Of a DNA stretch of 64,000 nt, positions 52,567 to 63,300 are shown piece by piece. The notes below the pieces were generated by a model. It saw nothing but the letters and a program-made list of their open reading frames with translations. It made no database searches and was not told the DNA's origin. The stretch spans positions 3,156,501 through 3,220,500 of the forward strand of contig CANJKZ010000172.1 of NCBI GenBank assembly GCA_947471745.1. Direction: 5' to 3'. Numbering within the stretch: position 1 is the first letter of the stretch; every line of letters begins with the position of its first letter. The stretch comes from Closterium sp. Naga37s-1 (Eukaryota; Streptophyta; Zygnematophyceae; Desmidiales; Closteriaceae). The translations under genes were made by a program, and so were the position numbers.

Positions 52567-55500
52567 TGAGGCAGCCAACAAGCTCTGGGTACGGGCCACT
52601 CGACTCTACGGACTCATCCGAAGGCAGAGCTGAGAGCGAGTGGCGAGTAGGCAGAGGAGTGGCCTGAGGCGAGGAGTACGTGAAGCCGAAGCGCTGAAGG
52701 ACCTGCTGCACCATGTGTGACTGAGTCAGGGTAATGGTGCGGCGTGCTCTGTCCCGAGTGATCTGCAAGCCAAGGTAGCTGCGCAGTTCACCCAGGTCAG
52801 TGCACGTGTGTCTCTTCTGCAGCTCGGACTTCACGTGGGCTAGTCCAGCAGTGTCAGCTGTGGCAAAGACCAAGTCGTCGACGTACACGAGGATGTAGAA
52901 CGGCGGCAAAGAAGTGTCGGTGCGCAGAAACAGCGACGGGTCGGCAGTAGAGGGAGCAAACCCAAGAGCCGCAAGTGTAGTCCTCAGTGTGTCGTGCCAC
53001 TCACGCGGTGCCTGGCGGAGACCGTAGACTGGCCGCCGTAGGCTCCACTGGGTGCCAGGAGGAAAAGACCCAGTGAAGCCATGTGGGCGACGCAGCCAGA
53101 TCTCCTCGTGCAGGCTGCCCTGCAAGAAAGCAGTGCTGAAGTCAAGAGAGTGTAGCTCGTAGTCACGGTGAGCAGCTACGTGCAGCAGTACCCGAAGAGT
53201 GGTCATCTTCGGGGTGGGAGAGAAGGTCTGAAAGTAGTCAACTCCCTGCCGCTGACTGAAGCCACGAGCCACGTAACGCGCCTTGAAGACAGGCGGAGAA
53301 CCCGGCGGTCGCTTCACCCTGAAAATCCACATGCCACTGACGATGTTCGCCCCAGGAGGGGGAACAGCGTCAACGTAGGTGCCTGTGGACTTCCAGGAAG
53401 CCATCTCTGCGTCCATAGCTGCCTGCCACTGAGAGGAGTAGGGACCCTCTATCGCCTCCGCGTAAGAGCGCGGAGTCGGGATGTCAAGTGCATCCGGGTC
53501 TCCCTCAGGGGTAAGCAGTACGGACACGAGATGAGGTGAAGCAGCGGCCAAGCACTGGAACTCCTCCTGCCTGTCCTCAAGGACGTCCGTGCCAAGGGCA
53601 CACTCACCCCCGACGGACGGAGGACAGACAGACTCAGACTCAGCAACAAGACTGGCGACGTAGTCTAGGCGACAGCGAGCAGCAAACTCGACGAGCTCAG
53701 CAACTAGAGCAGACGCAGCAGTGGACTCAAAGGAAGGGTCAGTGACAACCGTAGCAAGGAGACGCGTGACAGTAGGACTGGCAGCGCGAAGAGAGTCCGA
53801 CTCCGGGTCGGCAAGAGTAGGAAGAGAAGACTCAGGAGGAGAAGGTAAAGGGGCACGCAGAGGAGCAGTGGACGGACGCAGAGACATCCGGTGCGTGCCA
53901 GGGACAGGAGGAGGACGCTGACGCGAACCGCGACCACTAGTGCGAGCAGCACGGACAGGCGACGCAGGGCGAGACGCAGGCTCACGACGCTCAGCAAGAC
54001 CTCCAGTAGGACCAGTGTAGGGAGATGGAGCAGGCAGTGGGGAGGCCGGCTGTAACTGTAACTGCGACGGGACAGGCTGTGGACACTCTAAGGGAGGAGG
54101 AGGACCAGTAGAAGGCGGGAGACCAAGAACCTGCTGAAGGAGCGGAACGAAGTACGGCCGAGGCCGCGCGGCGACTCCAGACACAGGAGGGACAGCACCA
54201 GCACCCGCAGGGGCAGCACCAGCACCAGTAGCAGCTCTAGCTCCAGAACCCCCAGCAGCACCAGTAGTACCCCCAGCAGGACCGCCTCCAGGACCGACAG
54301 CAGTAGCCTCCGCGCCAACACCCGCAGCAACTCCAGCTCCAGAAGTACCCGCAGGTCCAGCAGCTCCAGTACTCCCAGTACGAGCACCTCCGGGACCCGT
54401 GACACCAGCTCCCTCAGAAGCAACAGAACCTCCAGTACCCGCAGCACCTCCAGCTCCAGCAGCTCCAGCAGCTCGCCTCCAGCGCCGGGCAAACCACTCA
54501 CGTAGCTCCTGGGGAGAGAGTGGCTCTCGGCGAGAGGGAGCACCCGGTGAACCGCCAGGCACAGTACCACCAGGCGTAGCACCCCTAGGCTCAGCACCTC
54601 CATGCGTAGTACCCCCAGGCTCAGCACCCCCAGACGCAGCACCCCCAGGCTCAGCACCTCCAGGCGTAGTACCCCCAGGCTCAGCACCCCCAGTCGTAGT
54701 ACCCCCAGACTCAGCACCCCCAGGCTCAGCACCCCCAGGCTCAGCACCCCCAGGCGTAGCACCCACACGCTCAGCACCCCCAGAGTCAGCACCCCCAGGC
54801 TCAGCACCCTCAGCAGCACCAGAGTCACCAGCGACCTCGACAGGCTCAACAGCGTCTACCTGGGACACACCTGAAGGGGCAGGACCCTGAGGGGGGAGGG
54901 GGTCTACCGGGGGGGGACCTGGTACAAGGAAGAGCGGTGGCGGGGGGAGGGACGGAGTGCGGTAGGGGAAGAGGCGGTAGTAGGGGACCGACTCGTCGAA
55001 CGTGACGTCCTGGGAGGACAGAACACGGCGAGAGGTGGGGTGGTAGAACTGCCACCCTGGGGCGTCAGGGGGGAAACCCAGGAAGACGCAAGGAGCAGCA
55101 CGAGGGGACAGCTTGTCCGCAGACAAGTCGCGGACAAACGCCCGAGATCCCCAGACACGGAACGCAGACGCATCGCCAACCTTCCCCGTCCACAGCAAAG
55201 CTGGGGAGGTCTCCGGCATGGAGACCCTGGGGTGAAGGTTGATCTGATGCGCCGCGTACCGAACCGCAAACGGCCACAGAAAATGGGGGGCAGCCGCATG
55301 CATCATGGACGTACGGGCGACGTCCATGACCATGCCAATGCGGCGCTCAGCAATCCCATTTTGCTGTGGAGAGTCCGGAAGCGTGAAGGTCTGGCGGATG
55401 CCTCGTGCACGACAGTAGGCTCGCAGAAGGCCAGAGGAGAACTCTCCGCCTCTGTCAGAGTGCAGACGCAGAACAGGAAAGTCCGAGCCAAAGCTCCGCC

Positions 55501-57877
55501 TGAGCTGGAGACGAGCTGCGCAGATCCAGTCGATCAACACCTCAGTGACATCACCCTTGCTGCGCAAGGGGAAGACTGTGGTGTAACGCGAGTAGTCGTC
55601 AACCACCAGCAGGAAGTAGCGCTCGTGACCCTGTCCACGGACGCGGGCCGGGCCCCACACGTCCATGTGAAGCGTCTGCAGCGGGGCCTCTGTCGGAGGA
55701 AACTGGGAGGAGTGAGGGGTAGCCCGCTGCCGTCCCTCGACACAGGGGACGCAGGTAGGGCCTGGCCCCGGAGGAAGGGGAGGGAGGGACCGGGGAAGAC
55801 CAGAGACAAGGACACGGGAGGCCATGCTCCGGAGACGAAGCAGGGAGGGGTGGCCAAGGCGGTGGTGCCAGAGGAGAGTCTCGTGAGACAGGAGGCGACA
55901 CGAGCAGGGGGCAGACTCAGGACCAGACCTGGACGCTGCAGCAAACACCTGACCCGACGCAGCTACCTGACCAGACGCAGGGACTGGAGGAGACGCAGTG
56001 GTCAGTGTGTACAGGCTCGACCCTGGCCGACGTGTAAACGTGGCCAGGTGGCGGCCTGTCCGAGCGTCCGTGCAGTGGGTCACCCGCTGACTCGCAGGAG
56101 TGAACTGGTGAACCCCCGCATCCTGTAGGTCAGCACCACTCACCAAGTTCGTAGAGAACGAGGGGAGGTAGAGACCAGACAGGGTGCCAGAGGGGGCCGC
56201 CGGACACGGGAGGACAGTGGAGAAGTGAGCAAGGACAGGACCCCCAGAGGGGTCTGCCAGGGAGACCGCAACTGGCCGGCCAAGCGGCGTGAGTGTGGTG
56301 CGGTCTCGAAAGAAGGAGCGAGAAGCCCCCGAGTCAAGTGTGAAGGTGTGGGAGGCCGAAGCCGACGCAGAACCTGAGAGAGCAGACTCACCAGCACCTG
56401 AGGGAGCAGACGCACCTAGAGCAGCAGCCTCGCTAGCACCTAGAGCAGCAGCCTCACCAGTACCTAGAGCAGCAGTCTCAATGCCCGGGTCGGGCGGAAA
56501 ACACCGGTAACAGTCACCCTCATCACTAATAGTCACAGTATACACGGCAGCAAGAATAGCATCAAAGTCAAGGTCAAAGACAGCTACACCCGCCCTAGAC
56601 AGCTCACCCCAGCGAGGGATCTCAGTGGCCTCAGGGAACTGGTGACGCCAAGCGTCCGTGAGGCGGCCAAAGCAGCGCTGGGTGGAGTGCGCACCCCCGC
56701 ACTGCTCACCCGCGCGGTCGCCGGTGCGCAGGACGTAGGTGCACGGACCAGCACCCCCACCCCTCTGGCGTGCAGTGTACCACTCACGGAGCTGCTGAGG
56801 GGAGGGGACGTCACGAGTGCGCTGCTGCTGCTGCTGCTGCTGCTGTTGGCGCTGACCACCACCGGAGCTGACCCTCTGCGCAGCGCCACCCCGACCAGCT
56901 CCACCTCCTCCGCCGCCTCCTCCTCCACCGCCGCCACCTCCGCTCCCTCCGCCACCGCCGCTGCCTCCTGCGCCTCCACTGCCGCCACCTACACCTCCAC
57001 CCCCGCCACCACTCCCACCGCCACCCCCACCTCCTCCACTACCTCCACCGCCGCCTCCACCGCCCCCGCTAGCTCCTCCAGCGCCCCTGCCCCCCTTGCC
57101 CCTGCCAGGGCGGCGTCTCCCGCTAGGGGTAGACGCTGCCCCAACCGACTCCAAACCAGCGAGGTCGGCCGCAGCAGCAGAGGCAACAGAGGGCAAAAGA
57201 GGGGAGGGGGAACACCCCTCAAAGATGGGGGTGCGAGGGTCACCACGAGAGGCTCCTACAGCGACGATGCTCTTTTCTGCTGCTAGGAGGGCCTTCTCGA
57301 GGAGGTCAACGGTGAGAGTGGTGGGACAAACCGAGAGGAAGTGGTCCCTGACTACGCGAAGGGAGTCAGGGAGACGGGTGACTATGTAGTAGAGGGTGAT
57401 GTACATGGGGGGGGGGTTCTTGGCGCAGAACTCAGCAGGAAGCGCAGCGCGGTAGCGAGTGTCACTAGAGCGGAGGTGCGTAATGAGGTCAGCGACTGTG
57501 GGAAAGGCAGCAAGGTCAGGGAAGAGGTACGGTAGCATGAGGCGGCTCAGTGCAGCAGTGGCAGGGGAGGAGTAGCGTGCAACTACAGCGTCGTACAAGG
57601 TCTGAGCACTCTTGTACTGGCTAAAGTGCGCACGCTCAGAGGTAGGCAGGTGGCGACGCACAGCAAGACGTGCAGCAGCATCGCGCGTGGCCCACTGTGA
57701 GCGAACGGTGGCGTCAGCATCAGCAGCGGGGGCAGGAGAGGCACCAGAAGTGAGGTCAAAGAGGGAGAGGCCGTCTGCTCTGTCGCACTGTAAGAAAAGC
57801 TGCAGGTCATCTATCCAGACGTCAAAGTCAATGGCCCGACCCTCATCGTCAAAAGCGAGGACACTAGGGGTAGCCAT
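52559..57877 (-). CDS. Copia A gag-protease-integrase-RT polyprotein, 1,772 codons
   Basis: ATG at 57877. Gag residues 1-230, with FLQCDRADGLSLFDL and YLFPDLAAFPTVADLI; a Gly-rich tract 265-335; a poly-Gln run; an unusual Cys/His motif (CTYVL...GEQCGGAHSTQRC) near 393-417; protease TLDSGASRSFF near 515; HHRLGHPSLLRLRSM; integrase Asp, Asp and Glu in HMDVWGP, HSDRGGEF and NGIAERRIGM; a GAEPGG-type spacer; RT with VKRPPGSPPVFKARYVARGF, MTTLRVLLHVAA, LDFSTAFLQG, GLRQAPREWHDTL and YVDDLVFAT. All catalytic residues seen are intact. The frame ends at 52559 after GCLMT because of a one-base loss, leaving RNase H in another frame. Whether the loss is real or an assembly error cannot be decided here. 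Confidence 0.95.
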   Translation of the reverse strand: MATPSVLAFDDEGRAIDFDVWIDDLQLFLQCDRADGLSLFDLTSGASPAPAADADATVRSQWATRDAAARLAVRRHLPTSERAHFSQYKSAQTLYDAVVARYSSPATAALSRLMLPYLFPDLAAFPTVADLITHLRSSDTRYRAALPAEFCAKNPPPMYITLYYIVTRLPDSLRVVRDHFLSVCPTTLTVDLLEKALLAAEKSIVAVGASRGDPRTPIFEGCSPSPLLPSVASAAAADLAGLESVGAASTPSGRRRPGRGKGGRGAGGASGGGGGGGGGSGGGGGGGGSGGGGGGVGGGSGGAGGSGGGGGSGGGGGGGGGGGGGGAGRGGAAQRVSSGGGQRQQQQQQQQQRTRDVPSPQQLREWYTARQRGGGAGPCTYVLRTGDRAGEQCGGAHSTQRCFGRLTDAWRHQFPEATEIPRWGELSRAGVAVFDLDFDAILAAVYTVTISDEGDCYRCFPPDPGIETAALGTGEAAALGASEAAALGASAPSGAGESALSGSASASASHTFTLDSGASRSFFRDRTTLTPLGRPVAVSLADPSGGPVLAHFSTVLPCPAAPSGTLSGLYLPSFSTNLVSGADLQDAGVHQFTPASQRVTHCTDARTGRHLATFTRRPGSSLYTLTTASPPVPASGQVAASGQVFAAASRSGPESAPCSCRLLSHETLLWHHRLGHPSLLRLRSMASRVLVSGLPRSLPPLPPGPGPTCVPCVEGRQRATPHSSQFPPTEAPLQTLHMDVWGPARVRGQGHERYFLLVVDDYSRYTTVFPLRSKGDVTEVLIDWICAARLQLRRSFGSDFPVLRLHSDRGGEFSSGLLRAYCRARGIRQTFTLPDSPQQNGIAERRIGMVMDVARTSMMHAAAPHFLWPFAVRYAAHQINLHPRVSMPETSPALLWTGKVGDASAFRVWGSRAFVRDLSADKLSPRAAPCVFLGFPPDAPGWQFYHPTSRRVLSSQDVTFDESVPYYRLFPYRTPSLPPPPLFLVPGPPPVDPLPPQGPAPSGVSQVDAVEPVEVAGDSGAAEGAEPGGADSGGAERVGATPGGAEPGGAEPGGAESGGTTTGGAEPGGTTPGGAEPGGAASGGAEPGGTTHGGAEPRGATPGGTVPGGSPGAPSRREPLSPQELREWFARRWRRAAGAAGAGGAAGTGGSVASEGAGVTGPGGARTGSTGAAGPAGTSGAGVAAGVGAEATAVGPGGGPAGGTTGAAGGSGARAATGAGAAPAGAGAVPPVSGVAARPRPYFVPLLQQVLGLPPSTGPPPPLECPQPVPSQLQLQPASPLPAPSPYTGPTGGLAERREPASRPASPVRAARTSGRGSRQRPPPVPGTHRMSLRPSTAPLRAPLPSPPESSLPTLADPESDSLRAASPTVTRLLATVVTDPSFESTAASALVAELVEFAARCRLDYVASLVAESESVCPPSVGGECALGTDVLEDRQEEFQCLAAASPHLVSVLLTPEGDPDALDIPTPRSYAEAIEGPYSSQWQAAMDAEMASWKSTGTYVDAVPPPGANIVSGMWIFRVKRPPGSPPVFKARYVARGFSQRQGVDYFQTFSPTPKMTTLRVLLHVAAHRDYELHSLDFSTAFLQGSLHEEIWLRRPHGFTGSFPPGTQWSLRRPVYGLRQAPREWHDTLRTTLAALGFAPSTADPSLFLRTDTSLPPFYILVYVDDLVFATADTAGLAHVKSELQKRHTCTDLGELRSYLGLQITRDRARRTITLTQSHMVQQVLQRFGFTYSSPQATPLPTRHSLSALPSDESVESSGPYPELVGCLMT

Positions 57878-58745
57878 GACAGCAGTAGACTAGCAGTGCA
57901 AACAGTAGGGCGAGGGCAGTGCTGTGAGAGAGGCGCTGCTCTTACCGGACAGGGCGGTTCGGGCGGCTCGGCTGCAGGGCGGCTCGGCGGCGGGGCGGCT
58001 CGGCTGCTGGGTGGCTCGGCTGCGGACAGGGCGGCTCGGCGGCTGGGCGGCTCGGCGGCTCGGCTGCTGGGCGGCTCGGCTGCTGGGCGGCTCGGCTGCT
58101 GGGCGGCTCGGCGGCTGGGCGGCTTGGCTGCTGGGCGGCTCGGCGGGGCCGCTGAGAGGGCGGCGTCCGGGGCCGCTGGGAGGAGGCGGCGGGGCCGCAA
58201 AGGTAAGTGGCGGGGCCGCGGAGGTAGGTGGCGGGGCCGCGAAGGTAGGTGGCGGGGCCGCGAAGGTAGGTGGCGGGGCCGCACAGGTAGGTGGCGGGGC
58301 CGCGGAGGTAGGTGGCGGGGCCGCACAGTGAGGTGGCGGGGCCGCGAAGGTAGGTGGCGGGGCCGCACAGGTAGGTGGCGGGGCCGCGGAGGTAGGTGGC
58401 GGGGCCGCACAGTGAGGTGGCGGGGCCGCGAAGGTAGGTGGCGGGGCCGCACAGGTAGGTGGCGGGGCCGCGGAGGTAGGTGGCGGGGCCGCATAGTGAG
58501 GTGGCGGGGCCGCGAAGGTAGGTGGCGGGGCCACACAGGTAGGTGGCGGGGCCGCACAGGTAGGTGGCGGGGCCGCGGAGGTAGGTGGCGGGGCCGCGGA
58601 GGTAGGTGGCGATGGGCGCGACGGGCGCGACGGGCGCGACGGGCCGAAAGGGCGGCGCGACTCGGGCCGGCGCAAAACGCGCTCCGGGCAGGAAAAAAAA
58701 AAAAATTTCGTGGTGGTGGGCCCTAGGAATCGTTCCCATTAGGGA
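57878..58745. repeat. Copia A 5' leader: two GC-rich tandem arrays
   Basis: 57950-58150: GGCGGCTCGGCTGCT-type repeats. 58195-58610: about 20 units of a 21-bp repeat GTAGGTGGCGGGGCCGCGGAG with alternating endings (GCGAAG, GCACAG, GCGGAG), themselves in a higher-order pattern of about 105 bp. Non-coding leader between primer site and gag. Confidence 0.9.
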
Positions 58746-58760
58746 ACCTGCTCGATGCCA

Positions 58761-58885
58761 TGAGAAGAAACGAGGAATGAAATGACTAAGTGAAAGTTGG
58801 GTACAAGAAGCAAACCCTAGAAAACTGTACCCCATATGTGCTACCCCACTATAGCCTACAGTAGCTATGTCATATAAATCTGACA
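58761..58885 (-). mobile_element. Copia A 5' LTR (125 bp)
   Basis: Identical to 51563-51687. Followed on the minus strand by the primer site TGGCATCGAGCAGG. Confidence 0.95.
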
Positions 58886-58959
58886 TGTCTTCGCGTACTC
58901 TCGTAAACGCGTGCAGCCACGACTGCGCCTAGAACTAAGTCGAGCCGCTGTCCTTTGAC

Positions 58960-60117
58960 ATGGCCGAACACGTCGACGTCACGACACTTACGCAGGACGC
59001 CTTAACGAACTGCTGCAGCACCTGCGCAAAAATTCGGAAGAAATCGCGGCGCTGACGGCAGAACCTAAGTCCGTGCAAAACGACGTCGCACGAGCCCAAC
59101 AAGCACAATCACAAGCACAAGGCACACACGGACAAGCAGCACGTGAAGCTTCGCAACACAGAAGCATGGGGCAACCCTCGAGCGCGGCTAGTGATGAAGT
59201 CGCCCGCAACGACGGAGACGACGACCACGGCGCGATAGACCCCGAAGCGACGAATGCGGCCAGAAGCCAACCTCGCATCACGATTTTGGAGCCGACTAGC
59301 GAGTCAGCACTTCCGTCGCTGATGCCGCTCAAGCCGCAGCGTCCGCCTTGCTTCGACCCAAGTGAGCGGGGTGGTCCGACCTTTCAGGCGTGGTTGTTCA
59401 CGATGAACGTTTTCTTCGACGCCAACTACGTCTCGGAGGATTCGGTGAAGATTCGATACGCCGTATCGCTGCTGCGAGGACCCGGCATGGATTGGTGGCG
59501 CGTCATCGTCACGAAGCCTGTAGACTACGAGACTCTTTCGACACGGGAAGGACAAACCGGACCCTGGGCGCCGTCGTATTTTGTGGAAGTACCCCAGTAT
59601 CGCACGTGGGACGCGTGGTGCGCAGGTCTGCGTGCACCATTCGAGCCAATCGCGGCTTCGATCGCGGCGCGTCAGAGGTTCAGCACTTGGCGCTAGCTCG
59701 GTTCCGTCCAGGACTACACTAGCGAGTTTCTGGAGCTGTGTGAGCAGGTGGGCTACATGCACGAGGGAGAGCACATCAATTGCTACATCGACGGCCTGAA
59801 GCACGAAATCGCCCAAGAAATCCAGCTCCGCAACGTCACCAAATTTCTGGATATTCTCGCTCGACTTCTTACGCCAACCGAGACTGGGGACCTACGGCAG
59901 CAGCAGCAGCTGGGGACATCGGCCTCGTGAAACGAACGAGCACGCCACGATACGCGTTGTCGCCGCGAATGGCACTGCCGCACCGTTCAAAGGGCGCTGC
60001 TTCGCATGCAACATGCCGGGGCACCGTAAGAGCGAATGCCCGGATAACGCTAAGGGAAAGGGGGAAACTGAGCAACGGAAACAGACCAAGCAGCAGGGAA
60101 ACGCTGGGAGTCAGTAG
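58960..60117 (+). pseudogene. Ty3/gypsy element G gag (capsid and zinc knuckle)
   Basis: ATG at 58960 (MAEHVDVTTLTQDA). A frame change near 58995-59040 leads to LQHLRKNSEEIAAL and the frame at 59073. The capsid segment reads CFDPSERGGPTFQAWLF, RYAVSLLRGPGMDWW and RQRFSTWR, then TAG at 59694, then DYTSEFLELCEQVGY and IDGLKHEIAQEIQ, the retrotransposon gag domain. A knuckle CFACNMPGHRKSEC (CX2CX4HX4C) lies at about 60000-60040 in another frame, ending in TAG at 60115. Only 120 bp of further pol-like sequence remains, resembling the right end of the gypsy pseudogene at 5830-5980. Split from its LTR by Copia A. Confidence 0.85.
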
Positions 60118-60234
60118 CAGACGGGCCCTCTACTGACAGGTCACGCCCGACCCAACCGACCCTCACCGAGTGATTGTGCCGGTTCATGCAATCGACCACA
60201 CCCGGCCCAATAAGGAGGGTACAACGGTAGACAG

Positions 60235-60357
60235 TGTCAAAGTATATATATGCTATATATGTTTAGGCTGTAGTGGGGTAGCCAATATGGGGTACAGCCC
60301 CTTTTAGGGTTTCATACTTGTACCCAACCCTTGCATAGTTCATTCATTCTTGCTGCT
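60235..60357 (+). mobile_element. 5' LTR of Copia H (A family)
   Basis: TGTCAAAGTATATATATGC at 60235, core CTGTAGTGGGGTAGCC, GGGTTTCATACTTGTACCC. Contains an AT-rich TATATATATGCTATATA. The expected primer site is missing: pol sequence begins within 10 bp, so the 3' edge is uncertain. Confidence 0.8.
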
Positions 60358-63300
60358 TTGATACCACCGAAGGTTGGCGATGCGTCGCGTTTCCGGGTCT
60401 GGGGTGCTCGTGCCTTTGTCCGCGATACCACCGCGGACAAGCTCTCCGCCCGCGCTGTTCCCTGTGTCTTCCTTGGCTTTGTCCCTGACGCGCCTGGTTG
60501 GCAGTTTTACCACCCCACCTCGCGCCGTGTCTTCCCCTCTCAGGACGTCACGTTCGACGAGTCGGTTCCCTTTTACCGTCTCTTCCCCTACCGCACTGCC
60601 CCTCTCCCCCCCCCGCCGCTCTTCCTCGCTCCAGGTGCTCCCCAGGTAGACCCCCTCCCCGCTCCCGGTCCTGCTCCTTCAGGTGTGTCTCAGGTAGACC
60701 CTCCCCCCTTGACTGCGCCGGTTGAGGTCACTGGTGACTCAGGTCCTGCTGAGGGTGGTCCTGCTCGGGGTGCTGCTTCTGGTGGTGCTGAGCCTGGGGG
60801 TGCGGAGCCTGGGGGTGCTGAGCCTGGGGGTGCGGAGCCTGGAGGTGCGGAGCCTGCGGGTGCGGAGACTGGAGGTGCTGTGCCTGGGGGTACTGAGTCT
60901 GGGGGTGCTGCACCTGGAGGCGCTGAGGCGTCTGGTGAGCAGTCTCCCTGGAGCGGCCGTCTGCGTAGTCGCTCCGCTGGTGCCTCGCCGCTGCGCTCTC
61001 GTCGTCGACTCCCTCTCTCCCCACAGCAGCTGCGTGAGTGGTACGCTGGCCGTCAGGGTCGCGCTGCTGGAGCTAGGGGCCCTGCTGCGGGAGGCGCTGG
61101 AGCTGGTGACTCTGCTACTGGAGTTGTTTCTGCTGGAGGTTCTGGAGCTGCTGAGGGTGCTGGAGCTGGAGGTTCGGGAGCTGCTGGTGGTGCTGGAGCT
61201 GGAGGTTCTGGAGCTGCTGCGGGTGCTGGCGCTGGAGGTTCTGGAGCTGCTGCGGGTGCTGACGTTGAGGGTTCTGAGTCTGCTGTTGCGCGGTCTCCTT
61301 GGAGTAGCCGCCTTCGTCCGCGTGTGCCTCTCACCTCACAGCAGCTGCACGACTGGTACGGTCGCCGTCAGGGTCATGCTTCTGGAGCTCGGGGCTCTGC
61401 CGCTGGAGGTACTTCCGCTGACGTCACTGGAGCTGGGAGTGGTGCTGGTCCCGGAGGTGCTCGTACTGGAGGTACTGGAGCTGCTGGGGCTAGAGGTGCT
61501 GAGCTTGAGGATGCTACTGCTGGAGACCCTGGGTCTGGGGGTGCTGCTGCTGGAGACACTGAGACTGGAGACCCTGGGACTGGAGGTGCCGGTTCTAGGG
61601 GTGCTGCTGCTGGTGGAGCTGGTCCTGGAGGAGCTGGCGCTGAGGGTTCTGGGGCTGCTGGAGGTGCTGGAGCTGCTGGGGGTGCTGGAGCTGCTGGTGC
61701 TGGTGGCACTTCACAGCCCCGCCTGTTCTTTGCTCCACCGTCTCTGTTGTCTCAGCCACCTTCTGACTCTGTGCTTCGCCAGGTTCTTAGTCTCCCTTCG
61801 TCTACTGGTCTTCCGTTACAGCCTGGCTCACCGCTGCCTGCTCCTTCTCCTTACACTGAGCAGACAGGGGGTCTTACTGAGCGTCGTGAGCCTGCGTCGC
61901 GTCCTGTCTTGCCTGTCCGTTCTGGTCGTTCCGGTCGTCGTGTTCCTCGTTCGCGTCAGCCGGCTGTCACCGGCACCCACCTCGTAGTCCGTCGTCCTTC
62001 CTCTCCTCCGCAGCGTGTTCCCCTGCCGTCCCCTCCTGCGTCTTCTCTGCCTACCGTTCCTGAGCCTGAGTCTGACCGCACCCGTGCTGCTCACCCTACT
62101 GTCACGCGTCTGCTCGCCACAGTTGTCACTGACCCGTCGTTTGAGTCTGCTGCTGCGTCTGCCTTAGTCGCTGAGCTTGTTGACTTTGCTGCTGCCTGTC
62201 GTCTAGACTACGCCGCTAGTCTGGTTGCTGAGTCTGAGTCTGTCTGTCCTCCGTCCGTCGGGGGTGAGTGTGCTCTTAGCACGGACGTCCTTGAGGACAG
62301 GCAGGAGGACCTTGAGTGTCTTGCAGCCGCTGCGCCTCATCTCGTATCCATGCTGCTTGCCCCTGAGGGAGACCCGGATGCTCCAGACATCCCGACCCCG
62401 CGCTCTTACGCTGAGGCGATCGCGGGTGAGTACTCCTCTCAGTGGCAGACAGCCATGGACGCAGAGATGGCATCCTAGAAGTCCACAGGCACCTACGTCG
62501 ACGAGGTTCCCCCTCCTGGGGCGAACATCGTCAGTGGCATGTGGATTTTCAGGGGTGAAGCGGCCGCCAGGTTCTCCGCGTGTCTTCAAGGCTCGTTACG
62601 TTGCTCGAGGCTTCAGTCAGCGGGAGGGAGTCGACTTCTTCCAGACCTTCTCGCCCACCCCGAAGATGACCACTCTTCGGGTGCTGCTGCACGTTGCTGC
62701 TCAGCGTGAATACGAGCTTCACTCTCTTGACTTCAGCACAACCTTCTTACAGGGCAGCCTGCACGAGGAGATCTGGCTGCGCCGCCCACCTGGCTTCACT
62801 GGGTCGTTCTCTCCTGGTACCCAGTGGAGCCTCCGGCGGCCAGTCTACGGTCTCCGCCAGGCGCCACGTGAGTGGCACGACACACTGAGGACGACACTTG
62901 CGGCTCTTGGGTTTGCTCCGTCGACTGCTGACCCGTCGCTGTTACTGCGCACCGACACTTCGCTGCCGCCGTTCTACATCCTCGTGTACGTCGACGACTT
63001 GGTCTTTGCCACTGCTGACACTGAGGCTCTCGCCCTGGTGAAGTCCGAGCTGCAGAAGAGACACACGTGCACAGACCTGGGTGAGCTGCGCAGCTACCTT
63101 GGCTTGCAGATCACCCAGGACAGAGCACGCCGCACCATCACACTGACTCAGTCACACATGGTGCAGCAGGTCCTTCAGCGCTTCAACTTCACCTGGTCCT
63201 CGGCACAGGCCACTCCTCTGGCGACAGGTCACTCGCTCTCAGCTCCACCTTCGGACGAGTCCGTAGAGCCGAGTGGTCCTTACCCAGAGCTAGTGGGCTG

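Larger units (their letters stand above)
51563..58885 (-). mobile_element. Copia A, complete young LTR retrotransposon (7,323 bp)
   Basis: 125-bp LTRs at 51563-51687 and 58761-58885 are identical at every position. The target duplication TGTCT is perfect (51558-51562, 58886-58890). Primer site TGGCATCGAGCAGG at 58747-58760, polypurine tract CTATGGGGGTG at 51688-51698. Inserted between the primer site and gag of gypsy G. Identical LTRs mean a very recent insertion. Confidence 0.97.

Noticed and set aside
55040..56128. 362-codon plus-strand frame (also 3-506)
   Set aside because: It lies antisense to the integrase/protease coding of Copia A, and the copy at the window start is the same shadow. 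Codon and motif evidence is all on the minus strand.
57811..58726. Pro/Ala/Arg-repeat frames on both strands
   Set aside because: Products of the 21-bp leader repeat of Copia A, open in several frames because the unit length is a multiple of three.
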